From Pseudodonghicola sp048268305 (GTDB taxonomy: Bacteria; Pseudomonadota; Alphaproteobacteria; Rhodobacterales; Rhodobacteraceae), in contig NZ_JBLWVT010000002.1 of the NCBI RefSeq assembly GCF_048268305.1, positions 434,001 through 498,000 of the forward strand: 64,000 nucleotides of DNA, given 5' to 3'. Below the pieces are notes generated by a model, which made no database searches, had not been told where the DNA came from, and saw nothing but the letters and a program-made list of their open reading frames with translations. The position numbers and the translations under genes were made by a program. This document shows positions 16,565-25,249 of the stretch, piece after piece; within the stretch, counting starts at the first letter, position 1; each line of letters begins with the position of its first letter.

Positions 16565-17386
16565 TCAGCCGCGATCTTTCTCCAGCGCCTTCACCTCGTC
16601 CCAGAGCGTGTCCATCTCTTCGAGATCGCTGTCCTCCGGGCGTTTTCCCAGCGCTGCAAGTCTTTCCTCCACCCCTTTGAAACGGCGGGTGAATTTCGCA
16701 TTGGCGCGGCGCAGGGCGGCTTCGGGTTCGACGCCCAGATGGCGACCAAGGTTGACCATGACGAACAGCAGATCGCCGAACTCCTCCTCGATCTCATCGG
16801 CGCCAAGGCTGTCGCGCGCCTCGGTCAGCTCGTTGGCCTCTTCGGCGATCTTGGCCAGAACGTCCTCGGCATCGGGCCAGTCGAAACCGACGCGGGCGGC
16901 GCGTTTCTGCAGCTTGTAGGCGCGCAACAGCGCTGGCAGGTTGGCGGTCAGTCCATCGAGCGCGCCTTTCTGTTCTTTGCCGGCCCGCTCGGCGGCCTTG
17001 ATCGCCTCCCAATCGGCGGTTTGCTGCTCGGCGCTTTTCTCGCGGCTTTCGTCGCCGAAGACATGCGGGTGGCGCGCGATCATCTTGTCCGAGATCGCCT
17101 TGACCACGCTGTCGAAGCTGAACAGACCGGCCTCCTCGGCCATCTGGGTGTGATAGACGGTCTGGAACATCAGATCGCCCAATTCGCCCTCCAATTCGCC
17201 CCAGGCCTGGCGTTCGATGGCATCGGCGACCTCATAGCCTTCTTCAATCGTATAGGGCGCGATCGAGGTGAAATCCTGCTCCAGATCCCAGGGGCAGCCG
17301 GTTTCGGGGTCGCGCAGGCGACGCATGATCGCGCGCAGCCGGTCGATGCCTTCGGGGATATCGAAGATCGGGTCCTGTTCGGGCAT
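16565..17386 (-). CDS. mazG: Nucleoside triphosphate pyrophosphohydrolase MazG
   Basis: MazG hydrolyses nucleoside triphosphates, including damaged ones, to monophosphate and pyrophosphate. The 273-residue product has two tandem MazG domains, as in E. coli. The first has the metal motif EEGYEVADAIE followed by ELGDLMFQ, the second EEANELTEARD followed by EEEFGDLLF. The start at 17386 has AAGGAG upstream. The gene is divergent from the M20 amidohydrolase with a 67-bp gap. Confidence 0.95.
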   Translation of the reverse strand: MPEQDPIFDIPEGIDRLRAIMRRLRDPETGCPWDLEQDFTSIAPYTIEEGYEVADAIERQAWGELEGELGDLMFQTVYHTQMAEEAGLFSFDSVVKAISDKMIARHPHVFGDESREKSAEQQTADWEAIKAAERAGKEQKGALDGLTANLPALLRAYKLQKRAARVGFDWPDAEDVLAKIAEEANELTEARDSLGADEIEEEFGDLLFVMVNLGRHLGVEPEAALRRANAKFTRRFKGVEERLAALGKRPEDSDLEEMDTLWDEVKALEKDRG

Positions 17387-17453
17387 TGCTCTGTCTCCTT
17401 ATCCGGTGTCAGATGCATCCATTCCGGATGCAGCCAGAGGAGTCCAGCCCGCC

Positions 17454-18620
17454 ATGCCCGTCGTCAACCGTATTGCCGACTATGCCAAGGAGATGACCGA
17501 ATGGCGCCGGCATCTGCATCGGATCCCCGAACTGGGATTCGATTGCCCGGAGACCGCGGCCTTCATCGCCGCCCGGCTGCGGGAATTCGGGGTGGACGAG
17601 ATACACGAGGGCATCGCCAGGACCGGCATCGTCGCGATCATCAACGGCAAGGGGGATGGGCCGACCATCGGGCTGAGGGCCGATTTCGACGCGCTGCCGA
17701 TCCCCGAGGCGACCGGGGCGGACTATGCCTCGACCCACCCGGGCAAGATGCACGCCTGCGGCCATGACGGCCATACCACCATGCTGCTCGGCGCCGCGAG
17801 ATACCTGGCCGAGACGCGCAATTTCTCGGGCCGCGTCGCGCTGATCTTCCAGCCGGCGGAAGAGGATGGCGGCGGCGCCGGGGTGATGGTCGAGGAAGGC
17901 ATGCTCGACCGGTTCGACATCGCCCAGGTCTATGCGCTGCATAACGCGCCGGGCTTCGTGCCGGGCGGGTTCTATACCACCCCGGGCGCCCTGATGGCGG
18001 CGGTCGACCAGTTCCATGTGCATATCAAGGGCGTCGGCGGTCATGGCGCCATGCCGCAGGATACCCGCGATCCCGTCATTGCGGCGATCTCGATCGCGCA
18101 GGCGTTTCAGACCATCGTCAGCCGCAACAATTGCGCGCTGGACGATCTGGTGATCTCGGTCACCCAGATCCATGCCGGCACCACCGACAATGTGATCCCC
18201 GAGACCGCCTATCTGAACGGCACCGTGCGCACCTTCGACCCAAGGGTGCAGCAGATGGTGATGCAGCGGATGAAGACCATCGTCGAGGGCCAGGCGCTGA
18301 GTTTCGAGGTGGGCGCGGAGCTGGATTACGAGATCGGCTATCCCGCCACCATCAACGATGTCGACAAGACCCGGTTCGCCGTCGAGGTGGCCGAGGAGAT
18401 TGCCGGCAAGGACCGGGTTCTGGGCGAGGTCGGCCGTGAGATGGGGGCGGAGGATTTCGCCTATATGCTGGAAAAGCGCCCCGGCGCCTATCTGTTCATC
18501 GGGCAGGGCGAGACGGCCGGGCTGCACCAGCCTGATTACGATTTCAACGATGATATCGCGCCGGTGGGCGCTTCCTTCTTCGCCCGATTGGTGGAACGGG
18601 CCCAACCGGTGGCGAAGTAG
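17454..18620 (+). CDS. M20 family metallopeptidase (amidohydrolase, hippurate hydrolase-like)
   Basis: The 388-residue protein is an M20D amidohydrolase. The metal-binding blocks are HACGHDGHTTMLLGAA (about 99-114) and FQPAEEDGGGAGVMVEEG with the catalytic Glu pair, and DNVIPETAYLNGT is the family dimerisation-domain motif. Such enzymes cleave N-acyl amino acids, hippurate or auxin conjugates. The start at 17454 has GAGGAG upstream; a frame open from 17268 runs antisense to mazG. The agmatinase gene follows 24 nt later and is probably cotranscribed, which suggests use of acylated or guanidino nitrogen compounds. Confidence 0.9.
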   Translation: MPVVNRIADYAKEMTEWRRHLHRIPELGFDCPETAAFIAARLREFGVDEIHEGIARTGIVAIINGKGDGPTIGLRADFDALPIPEATGADYASTHPGKMHACGHDGHTTMLLGAARYLAETRNFSGRVALIFQPAEEDGGGAGVMVEEGMLDRFDIAQVYALHNAPGFVPGGFYTTPGALMAAVDQFHVHIKGVGGHGAMPQDTRDPVIAAISIAQAFQTIVSRNNCALDDLVISVTQIHAGTTDNVIPETAYLNGTVRTFDPRVQQMVMQRMKTIVEGQALSFEVGAELDYEIGYPATINDVDKTRFAVEVAEEIAGKDRVLGEVGREMGAEDFAYMLEKRPGAYLFIGQGETAGLHQPDYDFNDDIAPVGASFFARLVERAQPVAK

Positions 18621-18644
18621 GATCAAGACAGGGGAGATGCCACG

Positions 18645-19607
18645 ATGGCGATGAGCGATGTGGAAAATCAGATCGACGCGGGTTTTACTCGCGAGGATCT
18701 GCGCGGCACCAATCTCGAGGCGGCCTATGGCGGGGCGGTGTCCTTTCTGAAGCGGCGCTATACCAAGGATCTGACCGGGGCGCAGATCGCCGTCACCGGG
18801 GTGCCCTTCGATCTGGCGGTGTCGAACCGGCCCGGCACCCGCCTGGGTCCGCGCGGCATCCGCGAGGCGTCGAGCTTTCAGCCCTATGACGAACCCTATG
18901 GTTGGCCGTTCCGGGCGCTGAGCGAGCTGGCGATCGTCGATTACGGTGATCTGGCCTATGATTACGCCAATATCCCGGCCTTTCCGCCGGCGCTGACCGC
19001 CCATATCGCCAAGATCCTCGCCGCCGGCGTGGCGCCGGTGACGCTGGGGGGCGATCACTATATCACCTATCCGATCCTCAAGGCCTTTGCCGAGAAATAC
19101 GGGCCGATGTCGCTGGTGCAGTTCGATGCCCATACCGATACCTGGGCCGATGATGATCCGGCCCGGATCGACCACGGCACCATGTTCTACAAGGCGGTGA
19201 AGGAAGGGATCGTCGATCCCAGCCGGTCCGTTCAGGTCGGCATCCGCACCCATAACGACGACACCCTGGGCGTGCATATCATCGATGCGGCCGAGGTGCA
19301 CGAGATCGGTCCAAAGGCGGTGGTGGAGAAGGTGCGCGGCATCATCGGCGCCCATCCCACCTATCTGACCTTCGATATCGACTGCCTTGATCCGGCCTTC
19401 GCGCCGGGAACCGGCACGCCGGTCTGGGGCGGCCTGAGTTCGGCGCAGGCCGCCGCCATCCTGCGGGGCCTGGGCGGCATCAACATCAAGGGCGGCGATG
19501 TGGTGGAGGTGTCGCCGCCCTTCGATCCCAGCGGCATCACCTCGGTCGCCGGCGCCCATGTGGCGACCGCGATCATTTGTCTGCTGGGCTGGACCATGCT
19601 CATGTGA
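18645..19607 (+). CDS. speB: Agmatinase (ureohydrolase family)
   Basis: Agmatinase splits agmatine into putrescine and urea. The 320-residue product has all manganese-binding blocks of the arginase/agmatinase fold: GGDHYITYP, QFDAHTDTW, and TFDIDCLDPAFAPGTGTP. The late VEVSPPFDPSGIT block is typical of agmatinases rather than arginases. Related guanidinobutyrase or guanidinopropionase activity cannot be excluded by eye. The start has GGGGAG upstream; a second ATG six nt later is possible. It follows the M20 gene in the same direction. Confidence 0.88.
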   Translation: MAMSDVENQIDAGFTREDLRGTNLEAAYGGAVSFLKRRYTKDLTGAQIAVTGVPFDLAVSNRPGTRLGPRGIREASSFQPYDEPYGWPFRALSELAIVDYGDLAYDYANIPAFPPALTAHIAKILAAGVAPVTLGGDHYITYPILKAFAEKYGPMSLVQFDAHTDTWADDDPARIDHGTMFYKAVKEGIVDPSRSVQVGIRTHNDDTLGVHIIDAAEVHEIGPKAVVEKVRGIIGAHPTYLTFDIDCLDPAFAPGTGTPVWGGLSSAQAAAILRGLGGINIKGGDVVEVSPPFDPSGITSVAGAHVATAIICLLGWTMLM

Positions 19608-19624
19608 GCACATGTGAGGGAGGA

Positions 19625-19648
19625 GGGGCCGGCGCGACTGCCGGCCCC
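19625..19648 (+). terminator. Hairpin after speB
   Basis: A perfect 9-bp stem GGGGCCGGC/GCCGGCCCC with a 6-nt loop lies between speB and the DUF1499 gene. Without a T tract it may only attenuate transcription into the next gene. Confidence 0.5.
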
Positions 19649-19679
19649 ATGACATAGTGGCCGCCGGAGAGGAGGGGGT

Positions 19680-20099
19680 ATGGGGCGCATAGCGATGCTC
19701 ATCTGGATATTGCTGCTGCTGGCAGTGATCGCATTGGGATATATCCGCCTGGCGCCCAGCGATCCCGCCGTCTGGCATCAGGTGCCCGAGGGGATTGGAA
19801 ATCTTGATCTGGCGGGCGGGGTGGAACGGCGGGTCGAGGTCGGCGCCGACGGTTTGGCCCGGCTCGACCGGATCATCCGCGCCACGCCTCGCACCCGGGT
19901 GCTGGCCGGCACCGTGCCCGAGGGGATGGTGACCTATATCACCCGCTCCTTGGTTTTCGGCTTTCCGGATTACACCACCGTGCATCAGGCCGGCGACGCG
20001 CTGGAGATCTATGCCCGGCTGCGGTTCGGCAGGTCAGATCTGGGCGTCAACCGGGCTCGTGTCGATCAGTGGCTCGAGACGCTCAATCAGGCCGGATGA
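19680..20099 (+). CDS. DUF1499 family protein
   Basis: The 139-residue protein has an N-terminal membrane segment (about 6-24, LIWILLLLAVIALGYI) and then a DUF1499 domain. The block TRVLAGTVPEGMVTYITRS and a short RSDLGVNRARVDQWL ending are the family pattern. Proteins of this family are probably anchored to the membrane with the domain outside the cytoplasm; their role is unknown. The start has GGAGGGGG upstream. Its last 66 nt overlap the 3' end of a gene on the opposite strand. Confidence 0.85.
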   Translation: MGRIAMLIWILLLLAVIALGYIRLAPSDPAVWHQVPEGIGNLDLAGGVERRVEVGADGLARLDRIIRATPRTRVLAGTVPEGMVTYITRSLVFGFPDYTTVHQAGDALEIYARLRFGRSDLGVNRARVDQWLETLNQAG

Positions 20100-20336
20100 C
20101 AGGCAGGCGGGGCTGACCTCGCGCCACATCGGCACATTCAGCGACATCTGGCATTGTGCCATGAACATCCGCCCGTCGACCCGCAGGCAGATTGTTTCCC
20201 CAAGTTCGACCCGCCCGCCAGAGGTATCGGTGCAATAGCAGTCGCGCAGCTTGCCGTCCGGTCCAAGGACATCGGCTGGCGCGAGACCGGGGATGAGGGC
20301 ACAAAGCGCGCAGAGCAGGGCAGAGCGTAGGGCCAT
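20034..20336 (-). CDS. Small Cys-rich secreted protein, conserved hypothetical
   Basis: The 100-residue product begins with a signal peptide (MALRSALLCALCALIPGLAPA) and then has four Cys residues in RDCYCTD, ETICLRVDGR, MFMAQCQMSLN and SPACLSS, which could form two disulfides in the periplasm. I know similar small proteins from other Rhodobacterales, with no function assigned. The ATG at 20336 has a strong GGGAGGAAA site. The stop falls inside the 3' end of the DUF1499 gene on the other strand, a tail-to-tail overlap. Confidence 0.72.
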   Translation of the reverse strand: MALRSALLCALCALIPGLAPADVLGPDGKLRDCYCTDTSGGRVELGETICLRVDGRMFMAQCQMSLNVPMWREVSPACLSSGLIERLEPLIDTSPVDAQI

Positions 20337-20411
20337 CGGCGTTTCCTCCCGAACCGAGGATAGCACGTCACGGCTCTTGACCAAAGCGCCGGGATGAAGG
20401 ACACCGCGCCA

Positions 20412-21464
20412 ATGGTTCCCGAAGAACGACTAGAGCAGATCCGCCAGAGGTTTCAGTACCTCGAGGCCGCGATGGCAGAGGCCAGCGGTGGCGAAATCGC
20501 CATGCTTGCCCGCGAATATTCCGAGCTGAAGCCGGTGGTCGACCAGATCGAGGCCTGGCGCGGCCTGCGCGCCGATCTGGCCGAGGCCGAGGCGATGTTG
20601 GCTGACCCCGACATGCGCGAACTGGCGGCCGAGGAAATCCCGGCGCTGAAGGCCCGCCTGCCAGAGGCCGAACATGCGCTGGAACTGGCGCTGTTGCCGA
20701 AGGACGAGGCCGACAGCCGCCCTGCCATCCTGGAAATCCGCCCCGGCACCGGCGGTGACGAGGCCGCGCTCTTCGCCGGCGATCTGCTGCGCATGTACCA
20801 GCGCTATTCCGAAGCGCGTGGTTGGCGCTGGGAGGTGATCGAGCTGCAGGAGACCGAGCTGGGCGGGGTGAAGGAAGCGGTCGTGCGCATCGGCGGCGAC
20901 AACGTCTTCGCCCGGCTGAAATACGAATCCGGCGTGCACCGTGTCCAGCGGGTGCCCAGCACGGAAAGCGGCGGGCGCATCCACACCTCGGCCGCCACCG
21001 TCGCCGTGCTCCCCGAGGCGCAGGATGTCGATGTGAAGATTGACCCCAACGATATCCGCATCGACACCATGCGCAGCTCCGGCGCCGGGGGGCAGCACGT
21101 CAACACCACCGATTCCGCCGTGCGCATCACCCATATGCCCTCGGGCATCGTGGTGACCTCCTCCGAGAAGTCGCAGCATCGCAACCGCGAGATCGCCATG
21201 CAGGTGCTGCGCACCCGGCTGTTCGATCTTGAGCGGCAGAAGGCGCATGACGCCCGCTCCGAGGCGCGCAAGAGCCAGGTCGGTTCGGGCGATCGCAGCG
21301 AACGCATTCGCACCTATAACTTCCCGCAGGGGCGGATGACCGATCACCGCATCAACCTGACGCTCTACAAGCTCGATCAGGTGATGCAGGGTGACCTGGA
21401 CGAGGTGATCGACGCGCTGACCGCCGACGATCAGGCCCGCATGCTTGCCGAGATGGGGCAATGA
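20412..21464 (+). CDS. prfA: Peptide chain release factor 1
   Basis: RF1 ends translation at UAA and UAG. The product from ATG 20412 is 350 residues, the normal length; an ATG at 20394 would add six residues but has no ribosome site, while AAGGA precedes 20412. The catalytic GGQ is in SGAGGQHVNTTDSAVRITH near residue 230, and the codon-recognition region lies around VQRVPSTESGGRIHTSAATV. The gene overlaps prmC by 4 nt (ATGA). PrmC methylates the Gln of that GGQ, so the pair forms a functional operon. Confidence 0.97.
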   Translation: MVPEERLEQIRQRFQYLEAAMAEASGGEIAMLAREYSELKPVVDQIEAWRGLRADLAEAEAMLADPDMRELAAEEIPALKARLPEAEHALELALLPKDEADSRPAILEIRPGTGGDEAALFAGDLLRMYQRYSEARGWRWEVIELQETELGGVKEAVVRIGGDNVFARLKYESGVHRVQRVPSTESGGRIHTSAATVAVLPEAQDVDVKIDPNDIRIDTMRSSGAGGQHVNTTDSAVRITHMPSGIVVTSSEKSQHRNREIAMQVLRTRLFDLERQKAHDARSEARKSQVGSGDRSERIRTYNFPQGRMTDHRINLTLYKLDQVMQGDLDEVIDALTADDQARMLAEMGQ

Positions 21465-22303
21465 CCGGGGCGCTGACCGCCGCCCAGGCGATGGCCGCCG
21501 CCGCCGCCCGGCTGCGCGCCGCAGGCGTCGACAATCCGGCGCGTGATGCCCGGGTGCTCTTGGCCCATGCCGCCCGGATCGAGGCGGCGCGGGTCACGCT
21601 GATCGCACCGGAAGAGCTGGAGCATGATGTCGCCGACCGTTATGAACAGCTGATTTCGCTGCGCGCCATCCGGGTGCCGGTGTCGCATCTGCTGGGCGAA
21701 CGCGAATTCTATGGTCGCCGCTTCAAGGTGTCGGGCGATGTGCTGGACCCGCGGCCCGAGACCGAGACGCTGATCGAGGCCGCTCTGGCAGAACCTTTTG
21801 AGCGGGTGTTGGATCTGGGGGTGGGATCGGGCTGCATCCTGGTGACGCTATTGGCCGAACGGCCTGGAGCCACCGGGCTTGGCGTCGACCTCTCCGAGGC
21901 GGCCTGCCTGCAGGCCAGCGCCAATGCGGTGCTGCACCGGGTCGAGGTGCGGAGCGATATTCAGAAATCCGACTGGTTCGATGCGGTCGAGGGCCAATTC
22001 GATCTGATCGTCTCCAACCCGCCCTATATCGCGCTGGACGAGATGGCGGGGCTGTCGGAAGAGGTGCGCGGCCATGAACCGCATCTGGCGCTGACCGATG
22101 GCGGCGACGGGCTGGGGGCCTATCGGCGGATAGCGGCCGGGGTGATCGACCATCTGGCGCCGAACGGCCGGCTGATCGTCGAGATCGGCCCGACCCAGGC
22201 GCAGGCGGTCTGCGACATTTTCGCACGGGCAGGTCTGGCCGATCTGGCGGTGGTGCATGATCTCGATGGTCGTGATCGGGTGATCCGCGCCCGGTTGCGC
22301 TAA
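21461..22303 (+). CDS. prmC: Release factor glutamine methyltransferase
   Basis: PrmC methylates the Gln of the GGQ motif in RF1 and RF2 with S-adenosylmethionine. The 280-residue product has the N-terminal helical substrate domain, the SAM-binding motif VLDLGVGSGCI near residue 115, and the catalytic NPPY motif in VSNPPYIALDEM near 185. The RPETE motif before the SAM domain is present. It starts within the last codons of prfA and is followed by the DUF4167 gene, a gene order common in Rhodobacterales. Confidence 0.96.
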   Translation: MTGALTAAQAMAAAAARLRAAGVDNPARDARVLLAHAARIEAARVTLIAPEELEHDVADRYEQLISLRAIRVPVSHLLGEREFYGRRFKVSGDVLDPRPETETLIEAALAEPFERVLDLGVGSGCILVTLLAERPGATGLGVDLSEAACLQASANAVLHRVEVRSDIQKSDWFDAVEGQFDLIVSNPPYIALDEMAGLSEEVRGHEPHLALTDGGDGLGAYRRIAAGVIDHLAPNGRLIVEIGPTQAQAVCDIFARAGLADLAVVHDLDGRDRVIRARLR

Positions 22304-22552
22304 CAACCGGGGAGATGAGGCAACAGATCGCGGAACGGCTGAAAAAATGTCATTTTTTTCCGTCCGCCCCCTTGTCTGAACCGTCAGGACATGTTTACTC
22401 AAGATCGTTGCTCTGGCAGAGGCACTCGCTGCTTCCCGGCAACGCCAAGCCCGAAAAGTCGCAGATCTGGCCCAAGTGGACACAAGAGTGACACAAGCGC
22501 ATGAGGCGCAGCCAGGATCACACGGCACGAATACAAGGCTGACGTTAGGTAT

Positions 22553-23269
22553 ATGAGATCGTCTAAATCCCGATCGCGGTCGAAGTCGAACCGCAGCCGT
22601 CCCACTGGCGGAAATGTTGTCAATCGCGTTTTTGACAGCTCCGGCCCCGAGGGGAAGGTGCGCGGTACGCCGCAGCAGATCATTGACAAGTACAATCAGC
22701 TCGCCCGCGATGCGCAGTTGGCAAATGACCGCGTGGCGGCCGAGAATTTCCAGCAGCACGCCGAGCATTACCTGCGCCTGCTGGGCGAGGCGCAGCGCGA
22801 GCAAGACCAGCGCCGCGAGGAGCTTGAACGTCAGAATCGCGACCGTCAGGTCGATCGTGACCGCGATCGGACCGATCGTCAGGAACGCGAAAGCAATGGC
22901 GCTCCGGTCGAGCCGGCGGTGGAATTCATCGCCGAGCCGATGAGCCCGCGGCAGCCCGATCTGCTTGCGCTGGAACCGATCGACATCGGTGAGGGCGACG
23001 AGACCGGACTGGTCGAGACCCCGGAAAACCAGCCGAAAAAGGCACCCTCCAGCCCGCGCAAGCCGCGCAGCAGCAGCTCGTCGAGCCGATCGAGGAGCAG
23101 CAAGCCCAAGGAAGAGGTTGGCGCCGAAGAGGCCGCTGACAAGCCGGCACCGAAGACGTCCTCGCGCAGTTCCAGCCGCAAGCCGGCCAGCAAGAAGACC
23201 GTCTCGACCGAGGCCGCCGAAGGGGTGTCGGCCGTCAGCGGGGATAATTCCCCCAAGGCCGCGGAATAA
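22553..23269 (+). CDS. DUF4167 domain protein
   Basis: The 238-residue protein starts with a basic Ser/Arg-rich tail (MRSSKSRSRSKSNRSRP) and then the DUF4167 domain (about 20-90), with the RGTPQQIIDKYNQLARDA block. The rest is a low-complexity Ser/Pro/Lys/Arg tail. The basic ends suggest RNA or DNA binding, but the function is unknown. Position after prfA-prmC is conserved in alphaproteobacteria. The 249-nt gap before it (22304-22552) probably holds its own promoter. Its codon use matches its neighbours despite the low complexity. Confidence 0.88.
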   Translation: MRSSKSRSRSKSNRSRPTGGNVVNRVFDSSGPEGKVRGTPQQIIDKYNQLARDAQLANDRVAAENFQQHAEHYLRLLGEAQREQDQRREELERQNRDRQVDRDRDRTDRQERESNGAPVEPAVEFIAEPMSPRQPDLLALEPIDIGEGDETGLVETPENQPKKAPSSPRKPRSSSSSSRSRSSKPKEEVGAEEAADKPAPKTSSRSSSRKPASKKTVSTEAAEGVSAVSGDNSPKAAE

Positions 23270-23293
23270 ACCCCGCTTCTCTCCGGAACATGA

Positions 23294-23323
23294 AAAAGGC
23301 CGAAGCATCCGCTTCGGCCTTTT
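23294..23323. terminator. Bidirectional terminator between DUF4167 and rsmA
   Basis: A perfect 13-bp stem (23294-23306 with 23311-23323) and a 4-nt loop has A and T runs at both ends, so it can end transcription from both convergent genes. Confidence 0.92.
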
Positions 23324-23328
23324 GCGTT

Positions 23329-24171
23329 TCAGCTTTGTTCGAGAGTGCGGGCTAGGGCGCAGAATTGTTCCAGGCCAATCTGTTCGGCGCGCTCGGTGGG
23401 GGCGATGCCGACCGCGCGCAAGCGGTCCTCGATATCCGGAGCCACCCCCTTGAGCGCGGCACGCAGCATCTTGCGGCGCTGGTTGAAGGCGGCGGCGACC
23501 ACGCGCGACAGTATCGCGGCATCGGCTGGATAGCGCGGCTCCGGCCGGGCCTGTAGCAGCACCACGGCGCTCGAGACCTTGGGGGGCGGGGTGAAGGCTT
23601 CGGGCGGCAGCGACATCACGATGCGGGCATCGGCGCGCCATTGCGCCAGGATCGCCAACCGGCCATAGGCCTTGGAACCGGGCTGCGCGACGATCCGCTC
23701 GGCGACCTCGCGCTGGAACATCAAGGTCAGGCTCTGCCAGAACGGTGGCCAGTCCTTCGGCGTCAGCCAGCGCACCAACAGCTCGGTGCCGATGTTATAG
23801 GGCAGGTTGGCCGCCACCCGGATCGGCGGGGTCAGATGCACCAGCGGATCGACCTCGAGCGCGTCGCCGTTGATCACCTGCAGGCGTCCGGGATAGGCGG
23901 CGGCGATCTCCTCCAGCGCCGGCAGGCAGCGCTCGTCCTTCTCGATCGCCAGCACCCGGCGGGCGCCTTCCGCCAGCAGCCCGCGGGTCAGCCCGCCGGG
24001 GCCGGGGCCAATCTCCAGCACGTCGCATTGGCTCAGATCGCCGGCCTGGCGCGCGATCTTGGCGGTGAGGTTCAGGTCGAGCAGAAAGTTCTGCCCCAGC
24101 GCCTTTTTCGCTGAAAGCCCGTGATCGGCGATCACCTGGCGCAGCGGGGGGAGCGTGTCGATGGCGCTCAT
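23329..24171 (-). CDS. rsmA: 16S rRNA (adenine1518-N6/adenine1519-N6)-dimethyltransferase
   Basis: RsmA (KsgA) dimethylates two adjacent adenines near the 3' end of 16S rRNA late in 30S assembly. The 280-residue product has the KALGQNFLLD start, the SAM loop LEIGPGPGGLTRGLL and the catalytic NLPYNIGTELL motif. The start at 24171 is chosen; an upstream ATG at 24189 adds six residues that come from a dispersed repeat. The leader immediately upstream is made of repeat copy D, whose GGAG 12 nt before the ATG may act as ribosome site. It is the last gene of the lptG-lptD-surA-pdxA-rsmA series. Confidence 0.95.
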   Translation of the reverse strand: MSAIDTLPPLRQVIADHGLSAKKALGQNFLLDLNLTAKIARQAGDLSQCDVLEIGPGPGGLTRGLLAEGARRVLAIEKDERCLPALEEIAAAYPGRLQVINGDALEVDPLVHLTPPIRVAANLPYNIGTELLVRWLTPKDWPPFWQSLTLMFQREVAERIVAQPGSKAYGRLAILAQWRADARIVMSLPPEAFTPPPKVSSAVVLLQARPEPRYPADAAILSRVVAAAFNQRRKMLRAALKGVAPDIEDRLRAVGIAPTERAEQIGLEQFCALARTLEQS

Positions 24172-24173
24172 GT

Positions 24174-24275
24174 CTTTTTCTAGCTCCAAATATCCCCGCC
24201 GGAGGCGGAAAGTCCGATCCCGGCGCCGACAGATGCCATGCCTTCGGCGGAGATCTGTCCGGCTGGAAAAAGGCC
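24174..24275 (+). repeat. Dispersed intergenic repeat, copy D, with inverted second half-core
   Basis: The core CTTTTTCTAGCT, CCAAATATCCCC starts 3 nt upstream of the rsmA start codon (on the other strand). About 75 nt further, GGCTGGAAAAAGG is an inverted copy of the core start (11 of 14 positions). The element therefore has inverted ends and fills the whole rsmA-pdxA gap. Confidence 0.6.
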
Positions 24276-24280
24276 GCAGG

Positions 24281-25249
24281 TCACGCCTGCGCGCCCATCT
24301 TCTGCGCCAGTTTCAGGGCGGCGATCAGGCTGGCGGGATTGGCGAGGCCTTGCCCGGCGATGTCGAAGGCGGTGCCGTGATCGGGAGAGGTGCGCACGAA
24401 GGGCAGGCCGAGGGTGACATTCACCCCCTGGTCGAAATCCAGCGTCTTGATCGGGATCAGCGCCTGATCGTGATACATGCAGATCGCCACGTCATATTTC
24501 ACGCGGGCGGCGGCATGGAACATCGTGTCGGCGGGATGCGGGCCGCTGAGGCTGAATTCCTGCGGTGCCATCTGCGCCAGCAGGGGTGCGATCCAGTCGA
24601 TCTCCTCCCGCCCCATGGCGCCGCCTTCGCCGGCGTGCGGGTTGAGCCCGGCCACCGCCAGCCGCGGATGGGCGATGCCGAAGCGGTCGCGCAGGTCGCG
24701 GGCGGTGATCTCGATGGTCTCGCGCAGCAGGCTGGGGGTCAGTCGATGCGGGACGTCGGACAGCGCCATGTGGATGGTGGTGGGCACCACCCGCAGCCGG
24801 TCGGAGGCCAGCATCATCACCACCCGCTCGACCCCCGCCAGAGCGGCAAGGAATTCGGTATGGCCGGGATAGGCAAAGCCGGCGCCGTCGATCAGCGCCT
24901 TCTTGTGAATAGGGGCGGTGCAGATGGCGCTGGCCTGTCCGGCCTGCACCAGCCTCACCGCCGTCTCGATGGCGGCGATGGTGCCGCGGGCATTGGCCGG
25001 ATCGGCCTGGCCCGGAACCATGGGCGCGGCGAAATCCAGCCGCAAGACCGGCAGGGCGCGGCGGCAGGCGGCCAGCGCCTCGGCCGGATCGCTGATCTCG
25101 GCGACGGGCGTGCCGGCAGGCAGGTGGCGCGGATCGCCGATCCAGACAAAGGGGCACTCTGCCCTGAGCGTCTCCCAGGCCTTGACGGCGATCTCGGGGC
25201 CGATGCCGGCGGGTTCGCCGCAGCTCAGCGCGACGGGGCGGGCGCTCAT
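24281..25249 (-). CDS. pdxA: 4-hydroxythreonine-4-phosphate dehydrogenase
   Basis: PdxA oxidises 4-phosphohydroxy-L-threonine in pyridoxal phosphate synthesis. The 322-residue product has the GEPAGIGPEIAVKAW start, CTAPIHKKAL near residue 120, the metal His in GHTEF, and the late blocks MYHDQALIPIKTLDF and TSPDHGTAFDIAG. It overlaps surA by 4 nt, as in many proteobacteria, where surA, pdxA and rsmA travel together. Confidence 0.95.
   Translation of the reverse strand: MSARPVALSCGEPAGIGPEIAVKAWETLRAECPFVWIGDPRHLPAGTPVAEISDPAEALAACRRALPVLRLDFAAPMVPGQADPANARGTIAAIETAVRLVQAGQASAICTAPIHKKALIDGAGFAYPGHTEFLAALAGVERVVMMLASDRLRVVPTTIHMALSDVPHRLTPSLLRETIEITARDLRDRFGIAHPRLAVAGLNPHAGEGGAMGREEIDWIAPLLAQMAPQEFSLSGPHPADTMFHAAARVKYDVAICMYHDQALIPIKTLDFDQGVNVTLGLPFVRTSPDHGTAFDIAGQGLANPASLIAALKLAQKMGAQA

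Noticed and set aside
17409..19985. An 858-codon minus-strand frame over the M20 and speB genes
   Set aside because: It is a shadow of two recognised enzymes; no motifs, no ribosome site.
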